Shown here: positions 1 to 13,600 of the stretch, one piece after another
How the letters are laid out: every line of letters begins with the position of its first letter
Position numbering within the stretch: position 1 is the first letter of the stretch
Source of the DNA: Henricia sp. BOLD:AAB3569
Taxonomy: Eukaryota; Echinodermata; Asteroidea; Spinulosida; Echinasteridae
NCBI GenBank assembly: GCA_037783545.1
Contig: JBBELK010000624.1
Coordinates: forward strand, 372,001 to 436,000
Reading direction: 5' to 3'
Length of the DNA: 64,000 nucleotides
Translations under genes and position numbers: made by a program
The notes under the pieces: model-generated
Told to the model about the DNA's origin: nothing
Seen by the model: the letters and a program-made list of their open reading frames with translations, nothing else
Database searches by the model: none

Positions 1-1474
1 GCATCTCCCATTAAACAGCTAGAATCCCCCCATCCACATTTTTTAGTTTTCCTGTTTATCATGGAGGTTTATGTTTCTACAACGCGATTACAATGTGTTT
101 TCTGCCAAAAACGGACAGTCTTTTGTTTAAAACGCAATTCAGTTCCGACCCTCTTCACTTGAAATTCTGAAACGCTCGAGGTCACTTGGTTTGTTTACAA
201 ACAGGGGCGTGACGTCATCCTGAGGACTCAAAACGGCCTGTGTAGTATTGAATGGAAAACATACGAAGTGTATGTTCATCATGCCTGTTTCGTCCTTGTA
301 ATTCAAATTACAAACGTGAAAAAATACTTTCTGTACTATGACAACAATTTGTTATCTTTTTGTGAAAAAAAATTAAATTGTGGCTCACAATGATGCTCTT
401 TTAAAGTAAATTTCAGTGAATCAAGGCTGTTGGTTTTGACACGAATGGCCATCTTAAAATTGAAAAAAAATATTAATTGGGTATGAATTTAGGAGTTGAA
501 TTCCACATCTTGTTATGAGCTGTAAACCACGAAACAGTGAGAGTTTGATGGAAAAAAAAGACGACTGAGACAAAGTTATGATTTTTACTGAAGCAAAACA
601 CATGAGTGCCACAGCGGCAGTTGGCAAATGGTCGAGCGTTGTACTTGGTCAACTTCAAGTTCAACCGTTGGAAAAAAAATCAAAATATCTATTTTGAGTT
701 AAAACCACTTTCGAACAACAGACCAGCTGCAACAGATTTCAAAAATACCTTTGTTGCAAAAATTCATCAAGCGGTTGCTGTTTTATGCTTGTTAAATTGC
801 ATCCAATTCACGTGTGGAATCGTCAATGAAAATGAATAGACAGCTAGTTTAAAAATTGTGATGTGATGCATAGCCCCTATACGCGCGCACACACGGCAGC
901 CCAGCCGTACACATAACCCAACTCACGGCAGCCTATACCCGGTACAAGTTCGCCTATAAGTACACCTTCGCGCGACTAATTTTTCTCATTCTTCGAAATA
1001 ATAAAGAACATTTTCCGCTCTTTTTTTTTCATAGTGTCTGGTAAAACATACAACCACTGAACATATCTACTGGGCATATCTCTGGCTTTTTGGACCAAAA
1101 GAATTCTGCAAAAATCGCCATCTAACAGAGATGGTTTTCTAAGTTTTTTGCGTGTAAACGTATGGAGCTAACAATCGTGTTGACTTCTCTTTCTCAGGAT
1201 TGCGTCACGGGGTCACGCACATATCATTAATACATAGTGAGCGTTTCAGAAATCGCGAAAATCTCATTTTCGAAAAGCGCACTTTTGCTTGCAATTTATC
1301 CACTTAAAACCGACAATTAAAAAAAAAAATATCCACGTCGGCAAGAGGGATGTTTGGACTATCGAAAAAAGCCTAACTGCTGGATTTTCCTTCAAGGGTG
1401 ATTCTAGCTCTTTAACCTTTAGAACCTTTGCTATGAGGTAATCAGACTTTATTTTGCTTTTTGCCCGTCTTCAG
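1..1474. other. intron or upstream sequence, no exon recognised
   Basis: This AT-rich stretch runs up to the acceptor of the first visible CUB exon. I see no CUB motif, no clear terminal inverted repeat and no RNA gene. A short stretch near 880-960 repeats the string cggcagcc. It is most likely the 3' part of an intron of the same gene. Confidence 0.5.
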
Positions 1475-1656
1475 GTTGTGGAGGAGTGTTGACGGACAAC
1501 ACCGGTACACTGAGTAGTCCCGACTATCCCAATCACTATGACCACAACCGCATCTGCACTTGGACCATTACCGTGGAATTTGGTCACGCCATTACACTCA
1601 CTATCGCAGACTTTGATGTTGAGGCCAGCAATGACTGCACCTATGATGCATTGACT
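1475..1656 (+). CDS. CUBN: CUB 1, first exon
   Basis: Acceptor ends tcttcag; donor act|gtacgt. Enters in phase 1, leaves in phase 0. It reads CGGVLTDNTGTLSSPDYP (Cys1), RICTW (Cys2) and DFDVEASNDCTYDALT (Cys3 with the calcium-type Glu and Asp). The next exon continues with VYSG, the usual strand after YDxxx. Confidence 0.95.
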
Positions 1657-4600
1657 GTACGTACATTATTTTACAATTTAACGATAGCATGGGAGAATGC
1701 CAAGATTTTCCCACATTTTCTGTTTTGTAAGAATACTTTGCACAGTTTGAACTTTGTCGGAGTGAAATTTTTGGATTTGTGGTGAGGGGGGGCGGGACTG
1801 GGAGGAGTCTACCACTCTACCTCATAGCTCAGCTGGTGGACCATCTGCCTCATAGCTCAGCTGGTGGACCATCTGGGTCTTTCTATAAATTAGGGGTCCA
1901 AAAGTGTGACATTTGGTGTCCCCTGTTACACCTGATATGTGTTATTTTTTGTACAAAAATCATTAAAATGGCTTTTAAACCATTTGTATGAATTGTACTT
2001 TATGTACTCACTCTTTGAGATGGAAAGTATTCAAAGAATGTGTCCTGAATTTACAAAAACAAGATGTAAAATATAACGGGGGACACCAAAGCTGGACCCC
2101 TAATTTATAGAAAGACCCATCTGCCTCATAGCTCAGCTGGTGTACCACTCTGCCTCGTAGCTTAGCTGGTGTACCACTCTGCCTCGTAGCTTAGCTGGTG
2201 TACCACTCTGCCTCATAGCTCAGCTGGTGTACCACTATGCCTCATAGCTCAGCTGTTGGACCATTTGCCTCATAGCTCAGCTGGTGTACCACTCTGCCTC
2301 ATAGCTCAGCTGGTGGACCATTCTACCTCATAGCTCAGCTGGTGGACCTCTGTACCTCATAGCTCAGCTGGTGGACCACTCTACCTCATAGCTCAGCTGG
2401 TGGACCACTCTACCTCATAGCTCAGCTGGTGGACCACTCTACCTCATAGTTCAGCTGGTGGACCACTGTACCTCATAGCTCAGCTGGTGTACCACTCTGC
2501 CTCATAGCTCAGCTGGTGTACCACTCTGCCTCATAGCTCAGCTGGTGGACCACTGTACCTCATAGCTCAGCTGGTGTACCACTCTGCCTCGTAGTTTAGC
2601 TGGTGGACCACTCTACCTCATAGCTCAGCTGGTGGACCACTGTACCTCATAGCTCAGCTGGTGGACCACTCTACCTCATAGCTCAGCTGGTGGACCACTC
2701 TACCTCATAGCTCAGCTGGTGGACCACTGTATCTCATAGCTCAGCTGGTGGACCACTGTGCCTCATAGCTCAGCTGGTGTACCACTCTGCCTCATAGCTC
2801 AGCTGGTGTACCACTCTGCCTCATAGCTCAGCTGGTGTACCACTCTGCCTCATAGCTCAGCTGGTGTACCACTCTGCCTCATAGCTCATAGTTCAGCTGG
2901 TGTACCACTCTGCCTCATAGCTCAGCTGGTGTACCACTCTGCCTCATAGCTCAGCTGGTGTACCACTCTGCCTCATAGCTCAGCTGGTGGACCACTCTGC
3001 CTCATAGCATAGCTGGTGGACCACTCTGCCTCATAGCTCAGCTGGTGTACCACTCTGCCTCATAGCTCAGCTGGTGTACCACTCTGCCTCATAGCTCAGC
3101 TGGTGGACCACTCTGCCTCATAGCTCAGCTGGTGTACCACTCTGCCTCATAGCTCAGCTGGTGGACCACTCTGCCTCATAGCTCAGCTGGTGTACCACTC
3201 TGCCTCATAGCTCAGCTGGTGTACCACTCTGCCTCATAGCTCAGCTGGTGGACCACTCTACCTCATAGCTCAGCTGGTAGACCATATGCCTCCTAGCTCG
3301 GCTGGTAGACCATCTGCCTCCTAGCTCAGCTGGTGTACCACTCTACCTCGTACCTCAGCTAGTGTACCACTCTACCTTGTAGCTCAGCTGGTGGACCACT
3401 CTACCTCATAGCTAGCTCAACTGGTGGACCACTGTACCTCATAGCTCAGCTGGTAGACCATATGCCTCCTAGCTCAGCTGGTAGACCATCTGCCTCCTAG
3501 CTCAGCTGGTAGACCATCTGCCTCCTAGCTCAGCTGGTGTACCACTCTACCTCGTACCTCAGCTGGTGTACCACTCTACCTCGTAGCTCAGCTAGTGTAC
3601 CACTCTACCTTGTAGCTTAGCTGGTGGACCATCTGCCTCATGGCTCAGCTGGTGGACCACTCCACCTCATATAGCTCAGCTGGTGTACCATCTTCCCAGA
3701 GGTCATGGATTTGAATCCAATTGATGGCTGTATGGATTTTCTCTCATCCCATATTTGCTTTTGTAGATTAAAATGAACAGGAAGGTTTTTGGCAGGCTTG
3801 GTTCAAGTTTACAGTTTCGATTGTACAATCCTTTTAATCCTGACAGGTTTATTCAGGAACCGATGCCAACGGCCAGCAACTGGCTCAAATCTGTCACTCG
3901 CAGACCTCAGCCCAGCAGATTTCCACAACGGGCAGAAATATGTACATTCACTTCCGCACTGATGCTAACGTCAATGGCCGTGGCTTCACAGCATCCTATC
4001 AGTCTATTGTTGGAGGTGAGACTTGAAAGATTGGTAAAAGACACAGAAGTTCACCATTTCGATTATATAAACGGTGAATGTTTTGTATCATTTATATACC
4101 ACACAAAACCAGGTATTATCTGTCGAGTAAAGCTGTGAAATAGTCAAACTGGATCTGATAATTACAGGTTTTCCCACACATTTTAAAACTGTTTTCATTC
4201 AAATTCATATCTGGTTAACTTCAATTTCATCCCAAGACGAGTGAAACGCGCAAATGTTAAAATTTATTTGGTCTTTGGTCTTTCCAAATGACCAATGTTC
4301 AACTATTTTCAACATTTGTTGTTTGGTTCACATTCACAACTTTCCAAGATATCCGTTCCTCATATCACAATAGGTGACACTGAAATTCCACTCGTCTCGA
4401 AGGCCAGAAACCTCATATTTGATTGGATAATGTCGTTAAACTCTCATGTCTCTAATATTGTGCGTTTTTCATCATTTCATATCCGCACTGTTGGTAAAAT
4501 ACGGAAATATCTCAATCCACATGTAACAGAACACATTGTCCATCCAGTAATAACTTCACGTCTGGATATGAGCAATGTACTTTTGTTTGGGCTCCCACGA

Positions 4601-7600
4601 TCACAAATTGGTCGGTTGCAGCGTATACAGAACTCGGCTGCACGCAGCATTACATTCTCAAAAAGACACATCACATCACACCAATTTGAGTTGCACTGGT
4701 TGCCTGTAAAATTCAGAACTGTCTACAAGATACTTTTGTCTTTAAATCACTGCACAGTCATGCTCCAGCATACATTGACGACCTATTACAACCTTACAAT
4801 CCCACACGCAGACTTCGATCCAGTAATATGAATCTTCTTACAGAACCTAGGTCATTTCACTCATGGGGGATCGCTCTTTTTCATTGTGCCGCACCTCGTC
4901 TCTGGAATAAGTTGCCTTCATGGATACGATCATCCCCATCTCTTCCACAGTTTAGGAAAGACCTAAAAACACGCCTTTTCAACGAAGCATTTAAGGATTA
5001 ATGTTTTTCTTTTATATCAGCGCCTTGAGCACATTTGTGAGCGTTATAAATTGTAAGAACTCTGGATGCGGCAATAGGGCGACATTTCGGGAAGCCTTTC
5101 CCCGGGAACCACCGAAATTTCGGCAAGAATCACTCAAATTGACACCTTATTCTTTTACCCAAAGCTTCCAAAATTGGTTCCAGACCTAAGAGAATTGGTT
5201 CTAGTCCTAATAAAAATGGTTTTTGACCTAAAAAAATGGTTTTTAATCTCAAAAATATTAGGGCGACACAAAAATGTCGCCCTAATAGAGCGTGTCACCC
5301 TAATATACCTTTTTTACACACAAATTGTCGCCCTATCCTAGCATCCAGAGTTTTTGTCATTATTATTATTATTCTTATTATTCAATGTCGTAAGATTTCA
5401 ATTGAATTCGTTGACTGATGATCATGTACATCACGTAAGGATTGAAATCGTCTTTGTTCAACCCATTTCAAAAAATATTGATCAAATTCGTCGGATGGTC
5501 AGACTCTATGTAGCTTTGTGTGCAAGCTTTTTAAGGACAACTTTTCAGGTCAGTTTCTTGCATGCACTTGCTCTCATGATTCCGAATCTTCAACAAACAT
5601 TGTATGTCACTGTTATAAGCCCACATTAGGCAACCATAATATATGCCTGTAAAAAATGAATGTGTTTAAAACAGAAAGGGAAACATGAGGTAGAAATAAC
5701 GAAAGTTATCATACAATCAATTGATGAATTCAAATGAAATACATGTGAAATTGATTCCCAAATTACGAAATTGCTTTATTCGTCAAACGTTTGGCAACTG
5801 CTAACGACAAAATCAAATAGTCATTTTTGAAAAGTATGCAAACGTACGAAATGGTTTGGACAAATACGAACATGAACGACCAAATACGAAATTGAACATG
5901 GGAAATGCAAATTTGGGAATTTTCGAGACGAAATTGAAGTTAACCGGTTATGAATTTGAATGAAAAATGTTTTTAAAATATGCGATAAAATCTAAAATTA
6001 CTCTTGACTTGAAGGAAAAATTGGGCATGTCAGATTGTGAGATGCAAGTACTGTTCACAATTTATTTGTTAACAGTTTACAGATTTCAATTTACCCAAAT
6101 GTTCTGCTCCGTGCATCTTTTGACCTGAAGTTGCAAAAAAAAACAACCCTCAGCATCGTAGCAAGAAGCATCCCACAGAAACCCTGTAACCACAACACAT
6201 TGCAGTCCAATCAGACACCCTTACATACAGTGCTGCAACAAAACCCACTTACTGGCCCAGTGCAAGCGCCACACGGCCATTCTGTCAAGTGACAGTACAA
6301 GGTCCTGAACTGATTGAACAGGACATGTCACATGGCCCCTTGCACACGTACGACTTCTATAAAAATGACACAAACTAATGACACAAAAGACATTTTGTTT
6401 CCAATATCAATGGACAAAAACCTTTTTATGTAGGGAGAATTCCATATGTTATTAAAACCATCATTTGAAACAGAGACAAATCTTCTCAATGTCAATGAAA
6501 TTAGCTCGAGGTAACATTGTGTGCAAGCACCACATGCTATGGGGGAAGCTATTTGTGAAATGGCAAATAGAATAACATTCGTAACGTTGGCTAACTCAAA
6601 CTCTGGAGATCTCAGACTTTTCGTCTTTTCACTGGAGCTTCAAGAAGTTTTTTTTACTCCTACTAAATGTTTGTTTTGTTTTTTTTCCCCTAGGATGTGG
6701 TGGCAACTTCTCAACTCCAACTGGTGACTTCCACTCTCACAACTACCCCAACAATTACGACCATAACACAGACTGCACTTGGCGGATCACTGTTGAGCCT
6801 CAACACCGTGTCCAACTGACGTTTTTAGACTTCAATTTAGAGGGTGCATCCTGCCGGTATGACTATGTCAAGGTATAGTGGGTAGTTGTATCCATCAAGC
6901 CATTTCACACTACAACCTCTCTACCCAGGTTGAACTCAACCGGGTGAATTCCGAGACCGCCCCAGATTGAAATTGAACCCTGCATTGTTGCACACTTGTT
7001 TCGCCAAACCGGGTTTATCTCGCCTCGGGCGAGTTCAACCCTGAGTTAAACCGGGGCGAGTGATAGGCCTATAACGAGCGTTGCTCGCATGCGTAAGTGC
7101 TGTCCCATCCCCTGCCGAAAATAGTTCAAATTTTCCGAATTCATCATCGCTTTTCTGCCCTGTTTTTCTCTTTTGCTGCTTGTGCCACTAATTTTGTTTA
7201 CTACAGAAAAGTGTAAAAGTGAATGACGGACGATGTAAAAATATCCTCTCAAAACGGTTGACGTGGCCTTAAAATTTCTCAAGTGTGAAACGTCTCCTTT
7301 TAACCCTGCGTCAACCCCGAGAAAAGGCCTTGAGAGTGTTGAAGTACAATCCCCTTTATTGTATAGTGCAGTCCGTCTGATTTTGGAGTCAGAGGGATTT
7401 GGGGTAAAAAAAAAACAAACAAAAACCACTCTTATTTTTTTTTAGGAGCGTGATTTTCACCAGGTCTCTATATGGTTAAAAAAAGAAATGCAGATCTGAG
7501 CTAAAGATCAAGGAGGCTGATAGATGTAGCTTATTTTATCAGTCAGTGACGTGCATGAACACCTGTTGTGGCACGTTGGGACCGATACAGTGCCGTGGTT

Positions 7601-10600
7601 TGTGCAGCCAGACCGCCGGATGTGTTTCGTCATTAGGTGTTCTAGTCTGTACACCTAATCTGTCACAATTTTGTCTGTCCACGTTACATACGTATAAGGG
7701 GAAATATGTATACAAGCTTTTCAGAAATGTATGTTGTGGCAGCATTTTCCTTTTTGGGCAAAAGATATCTCCTGAGAACAGTACAAGGGAATTTCTTTAA
7801 GTTTGAGATAAACTGAAGACATCCGAAAGGAATTATTGACTTATTTTTGAAATAGGCCCATTAGTGTGGAAAGACCCATGTAGCATTGTTTACTTTTCTA
7901 GGAAACCTTGTCCTTTCCTTTGCAGGTTTTTGATGGCCCATCTCAGAGCTATCCAGTCCTCTTGACCCAGTGTGGTGTGGGCCTGCCAGACCCTGCTACT
8001 ATCTACTCCACTGGAAGACAGATGTTCATCCGTATGTTAGCTGATGGCAGTTTCTCACGAACAGGATTCCATGCAACTTACCAGACTGGTAATGTCAGAA
8101 TTAGGGTCTATTGTATTGTAGAAATGTGAATTGTACTAAAGTACTTTATAGTATACAACACGGCATAGTTTAATGAAAATAGTATACAAATATTGCTCAT
8201 GAGGGTGATGGTGCAAATTAAATGCCCTGAGGTGATCTTTTCAATGGTGATAAGGTACCGAATACCAAATATTGCATTCATAAGAAAAACCTGTGGGAGT
8301 ATACTTACAGCTCTAGCCGGTACAGCATCTGCCCGATGAGTCAAAGGTCTCGGGTTAGAATCCCGATAAAGCCCATATGGTTTTTCCCGCATCCCAGATT
8401 TGTTTATATTTATATATAAACCATTGTGTTTCGAGAATTAAAAAAGGTTGGTATTCTTAAATGGTATATTAACCTCACTCCCAACAGTTTGTGGTGGTCG
8501 TTTGGATGCAACCCAAACTGGTGTGTTGAGGTCTACCAACTACCCTGCTGATTATCCAGCCTATCAGAACTGCACATGGATAATTGAGTCACCTAATCCC
8601 AGTGAGTATTATTAGCACTCTTCTGACCCCAATGCGGGACTTAATGTGTGGTCGGCTGTATATTTAAAACCGGATGTATGTTTAAAACCGGATAAGTTGA
8701 GGTCATAGAACCTTGAAACTGTGTTGGTACCGAGACTGTTATTACTATGTAACTTATTATATTGCTATAAGTGAGCCAAAACTCTTTTTGTAGTTTAATG
8801 GGCGAGCAAAAAATGTTGAAGGGTTAGTCATTCATTCATTTCATTTCATTTATTCGTCCATAAAAAAATATTTGATTTCAGCCTGCTAGACTTAAAAAAT
8901 ACATATAAAAATACATACATCACAAAAAACATTCAAAATACATTTAAATACACTAAAAAAAGTCAAACAATACAAACACTTCCTAACATTTCACTCACAA
9001 ATTCAAGGTCAAGAAAGATGATTACAGACCAAGCCTGTTCAAGACATGAACGGCTTGGGGAACAAAGGAGTTCTTAAACCGGTTTCTATTGCACTTAAGA
9101 CAACGATAACACCTGTTGGATGGGAGTAGCTCAAATACAGAATGTAATGGGTGAGATGGGTCATTGACAATCACACGTGCTTTTCTGACGAGGGCTTTTT
9201 CTGTCAGCTGTGCTAGACTATTAATTGGCAGGCCTATAATTTTAAAAGCCGTTTTAGTGACACGCTGTAACACATTTGTATTTGTTACCGACAGTGCTCG
9301 GAAAACGCAAATATTGCAGTAAGACAACACTGATTCAACTATGCTCCCATATAACAGTAAAAGTAATTTTGGATCAACTTGAAATGATTTCAGTTTCCTT
9401 AAAATATATAACCTATGTTGACATTTAAAAAAAACTGTCTCAACTTGTAGCCCAAACGTTACCTTAGAATCAAGAATGACGCCCAAATACTTAAATGTAT
9501 CAATTGTCTCCACTTCGTCATTGATTGAAGCATGTCTAATTGATAAGTTTTTGTTCCTGTCTTTGCTACTCGCCCTGAATGTGATGCTTTTCCATGCCAA
9601 CAAGTTTACACTCTTTCACATTTTAAACACTTATTCCTTCAGATGATCGTGTCACCCTGACCTTCACACACATGGACATTGAGGAATCCGTTGACGGCTG
9701 TGACCACGACTCTGTCACGCTTTATGAGGGCAATGATGAAAACGGACCACAGATTGCCCAGCTGTGCGGCTCCACCATCCCAGTGCCAGTTACTACCTTT
9801 GGTGCAGCCTTGACTGTCACATTTACGTCAGACAACTCCAACCAGCAGACGGGCTTCAGGGCCATATATTCCACCTCACTGTCGGGTGAATTTTCCTCTT
9901 GTTTTAAGCATGTTGCCTATAGACCGTTTGCACCGGTGGCTATGTTATAGGGCAGGTTTTCTTATTTGTAACAATATGATTACAATAGATCCACAAAGCG
10001 CCTGACAATGCACGGTGACAATGTGATTGCCTCCTAAGATGGCTACCATTCAGACGGTCTATTACAGAGCAAAAATGGCCAACCAGCCTAGTGTGTTACT
10101 TCTGAGCACTCCGCATCTCTCTGTTTTTGTCACCGGCTATTTTAACTAAACCACGAATCGCTGCCATGTTTCTACTGATTTGGCCAAAATATTAAATGCT
10201 GGTTGTCCATCATTACACAGTATGTAAGGCTAGAAGCAAGTCTGCATATTCTGGGTTATGCAAAATAACTCGTACTTGGTACGAAATGCAAAAGTGCATC
10301 CACTGCAGAGTAGTTCTCCATGTGTACTGAGTACTTCTGGTAGATCCAGAAAATGTTACACCGATGTATTTGTACTGCAAAAAGTAATAAACATTACACT
10401 GCATGGACCACCTCAAGAAATGACTAACCATTCACGGCAGGATACCAGGCATCAAACCAAACATTTGTCACTCTATTTTATTTTGATTGGGTCGGTGAAC
10501 TGGTCTATTGTGAATGACACTGCATCACCTGGCAACCACTCTAAAGTGGATGTTGAACACCATCATACAGTGTCAATACGGTTTAGTCAAGAAAGATTAA

Positions 10601-13600
10601 AGACGTTCCTAATTGAACCTGTTTGTGTAATGTTATGTGGTTTTGTCTCCTGTGTGTAGTTTGTGGAGCTGATTTCACATCTCGGAGAGGAACCTTCTCA
10701 AGTCCTGGCTATCCAGCTAGCTACCCACAGAGCACTGAATGTGTCTGGAGCATTACATCATCGCCTGGCAACCAGGTTGAAGTCTCCTTCAGGTCTGTCA
10801 ATAGATGGGCCTCGACTGATTCACATTGTGTTTAATTGGCATGCATCGCTTTGAGCAAACTCGGCACAGAGGCAATTTGGAGTGAAACAGTGCACTGAAA
10901 ACCAGACTTCACTTGAGTAGCCAGCGTTTTTCGTGTTTCTGTGATTTTAATGCATAGTTCCGAGTTTGCCTAGTTAGCCCTGCCCCCTTGGATATTGTTG
11001 CTATGGCTCACACGCTATCGTCAAAATGGCGACACACAACGCACAAAGCAATGGGACTTTCAACGGAAAGCACAGATTCATTGGAGAAAACTCAAAGGTG
11101 TTCATGTTTCAGGGTCGACAGTTATCTTAGAACACACCGAGTAAAGGGCCACTAATACAGGGATGTCATATCATGCCATACGTGCTTTTGTACCTTTGAA
11201 CAACGAAACGACCGGCCTTAAAACAAAACATTCACCCAGATCACCACATACAACACTGCACAAATTGTATGGGGCAGAACATCGCGTGATGTTGTCGTGA
11301 GACAGTGCACTTTGACCTATGTGGGTGATGTCTGCTAGCTCTGTTATGATTGGTTGGCGGGTTCGGTTGATTGACAGGTCGGAACTATGCATTGCATCTG
11401 TGATTTTCACTTCATTTTGAAAAAGAAGTATACCCAAGAAAGAAAAGACATTGTGTTAAAGAAGTGCAACTTGGCTGTCTGGACAAAAATAATCCATTTC
11501 TCCTTCTAGAAACACTCAAGAAATAAAGCCGACACAATCCAAAATTAGGTGTAAATGTGCCAAATATGATTCGCTGGCTGCTGACGTCATTATCATTCAC
11601 TTACCATGCATATCTATCGCACCGGTGAGCCAATCCCTGGTCGAGTAGAACCGTCACAGCTGTTTTGAGCAGTGCACTCACAAAGTGAACAGAGACTTAT
11701 TGGGTTAGTCAATGTTTGCTGCTTGAGGGGGCACTGCTCAGAGCACCCAGAAAATAGAGCGGCCAATGGAGACCCCTGCATATGGGTTCTTACGGGGAGA
11801 CCCCCTTGTTCAATGTACTCTTCTCTTTTTAATTGAAACTTTATTGGAATTACGTGTAGTTTACATGTGGAGCTCCACATTGTTAATAGAAAAACCTCTA
11901 CTGGATGCCATTTTCCCTTTGTATTCTGGAAGAGGGGAGGGGAAGGGAAAGGATGGGGTTGCATCTGCTGCATAGTTACATTCAGAACAATGTCTTTTTC
12001 TGAGAAGGTTCGTGGTTGAATAACACCGCGTTTACACTCGAATCGGCAAAGGTGGATACAGATCCAGCATTTTTATTGCGACCACAAAACTGAACATTTG
12101 CCGCGTTTACACTACACCCCAAATCGCTTCAACCCGCTTCAGAAACCGCAAAAGTCACCACTAAATGTAACTGCAGCGCATGCGTGAGCTGTTAGGTGTT
12201 GCTGCCAGTGCCAGATTGGTCAATTAAATCTACAACACTGCGGGCACCGCCCCAAGGACACTCAAATTGCCGAATCTGTATTCGGGTAGCGTTTACACTA
12301 CAAGCGACCTTGACGATTGCAGGATTCAACCCTGCAATTGCAGTGTTCAACCCTACCCCAAAGGTGACTTGAAAAAGGCGAATCAGACCCGGGTCTGATC
12401 CGCCTTTTTCAATTCACCTTTTGCGTTTACACTTCGATTCGGCAAAGGAGAATCGAGTGTAAACGGGGTGTAACTCCAGCATTAAAACTGAGTAGTGTGA
12501 GGTTGGCGTAGCCTATGTGGCCCTGGTTTGAATCCCATCCAGGTCAATATGTGGATTGGGTCCTTGGTCCATGCTTGATTCCGTTGGTTTCCCCCTATAC
12601 AGAATTAGGTAGGAGTTTTCCCGCCCACCTAAAAAACTGAGCATTTCTTCATCGTCTTCTCTTCACAGGTTCTCTCGGGTTTACGAGCTACAGTGCCTTG
12701 GGCACTTTTGAGGAATCCTTAGTTTCAATACAAGAAATAATTAATGATAATTTAATAATAATAACGGTATAACAATTTTTTTACTATTTGGTTAGCTCAT
12801 ATTACTTGGGACCGACTTTGGACCAACTTTGGACTAACTATTATTGACTTTGCACCACTCAAGCAACATCCTTAATCTATAGTGCTCTGCTAAATTACTT
12901 TAGTGATAATATAATGTGTAATTCAATGCATTGATATTAAGGTTTTATTTTGTTCTCTAGTGTTTTCAATATAGAGACGGACTGCTCCAGAGACTACTTA
13001 GAAGCAAGGGTTGGCGATGAAAACGGTGCTTTGATTGGACGATTCTGTGGTACTGACTTGCCTAGTAACCTGACTTCTAGTGGGAGTATGTGGCTGAAGT
13101 TCCGTTCTGATGATAGTGGGACAGGAGCTGGTTTCCTGGCTAATTTTGGACGAGGTATCAGTTTTGTAATTAAAAGCAAGATTCCATTTATACTATACAT
13201 GTATTCATAAATTTCGTAGAAATTTCAGCCACATAGACGCAGTAATACTTCAGAAAACCTTAAAAATTCATGCATTATTTTTGTTTAATGTTAATGTTAT
13301 TGTATACAAAAATTGTGATTACATGTAGGTCAGTATTATCTAACATTCTGTATTGAAAACAATTATCATAATATTGAAAGAGTAAGTTATTTGAATTTGC
13401 ACAGCTCTAATTTGGGAAAAATGCCACTGCCTCAAACACAATCAGATCATGAAAACAATGCTTAATAATGGTACACTTTATCTGCAAAATGTGCACAGCA
13501 ACCATTACAGTGATGTACATTCTTCTGTTTTTCCTGAATCAGTTTTTGGCGGTACCTTCATTGCACCAAGTGGACAGATAGCCTCGCCTTTCTACCCCCA

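Noticed and set aside
1657-1664. Alternative donor gtacat at 1661 for the first CUB exon
   Set aside because: It would add four bases and break the frame into VYSGTDANG; the donor at 1657 keeps frame and the family consensus.
1809-3691. Regular 29-base repeats that could be taken for a CRISPR array
   Set aside because: The units are contiguous with no unique spacers, and the context is an intron of an animal gene.
10258-10659. 133-codon open frame before CUB 4 as coding sequence
   Set aside because: It has no domain motif, overlaps the acceptor region and has other open frames on the opposite strand.
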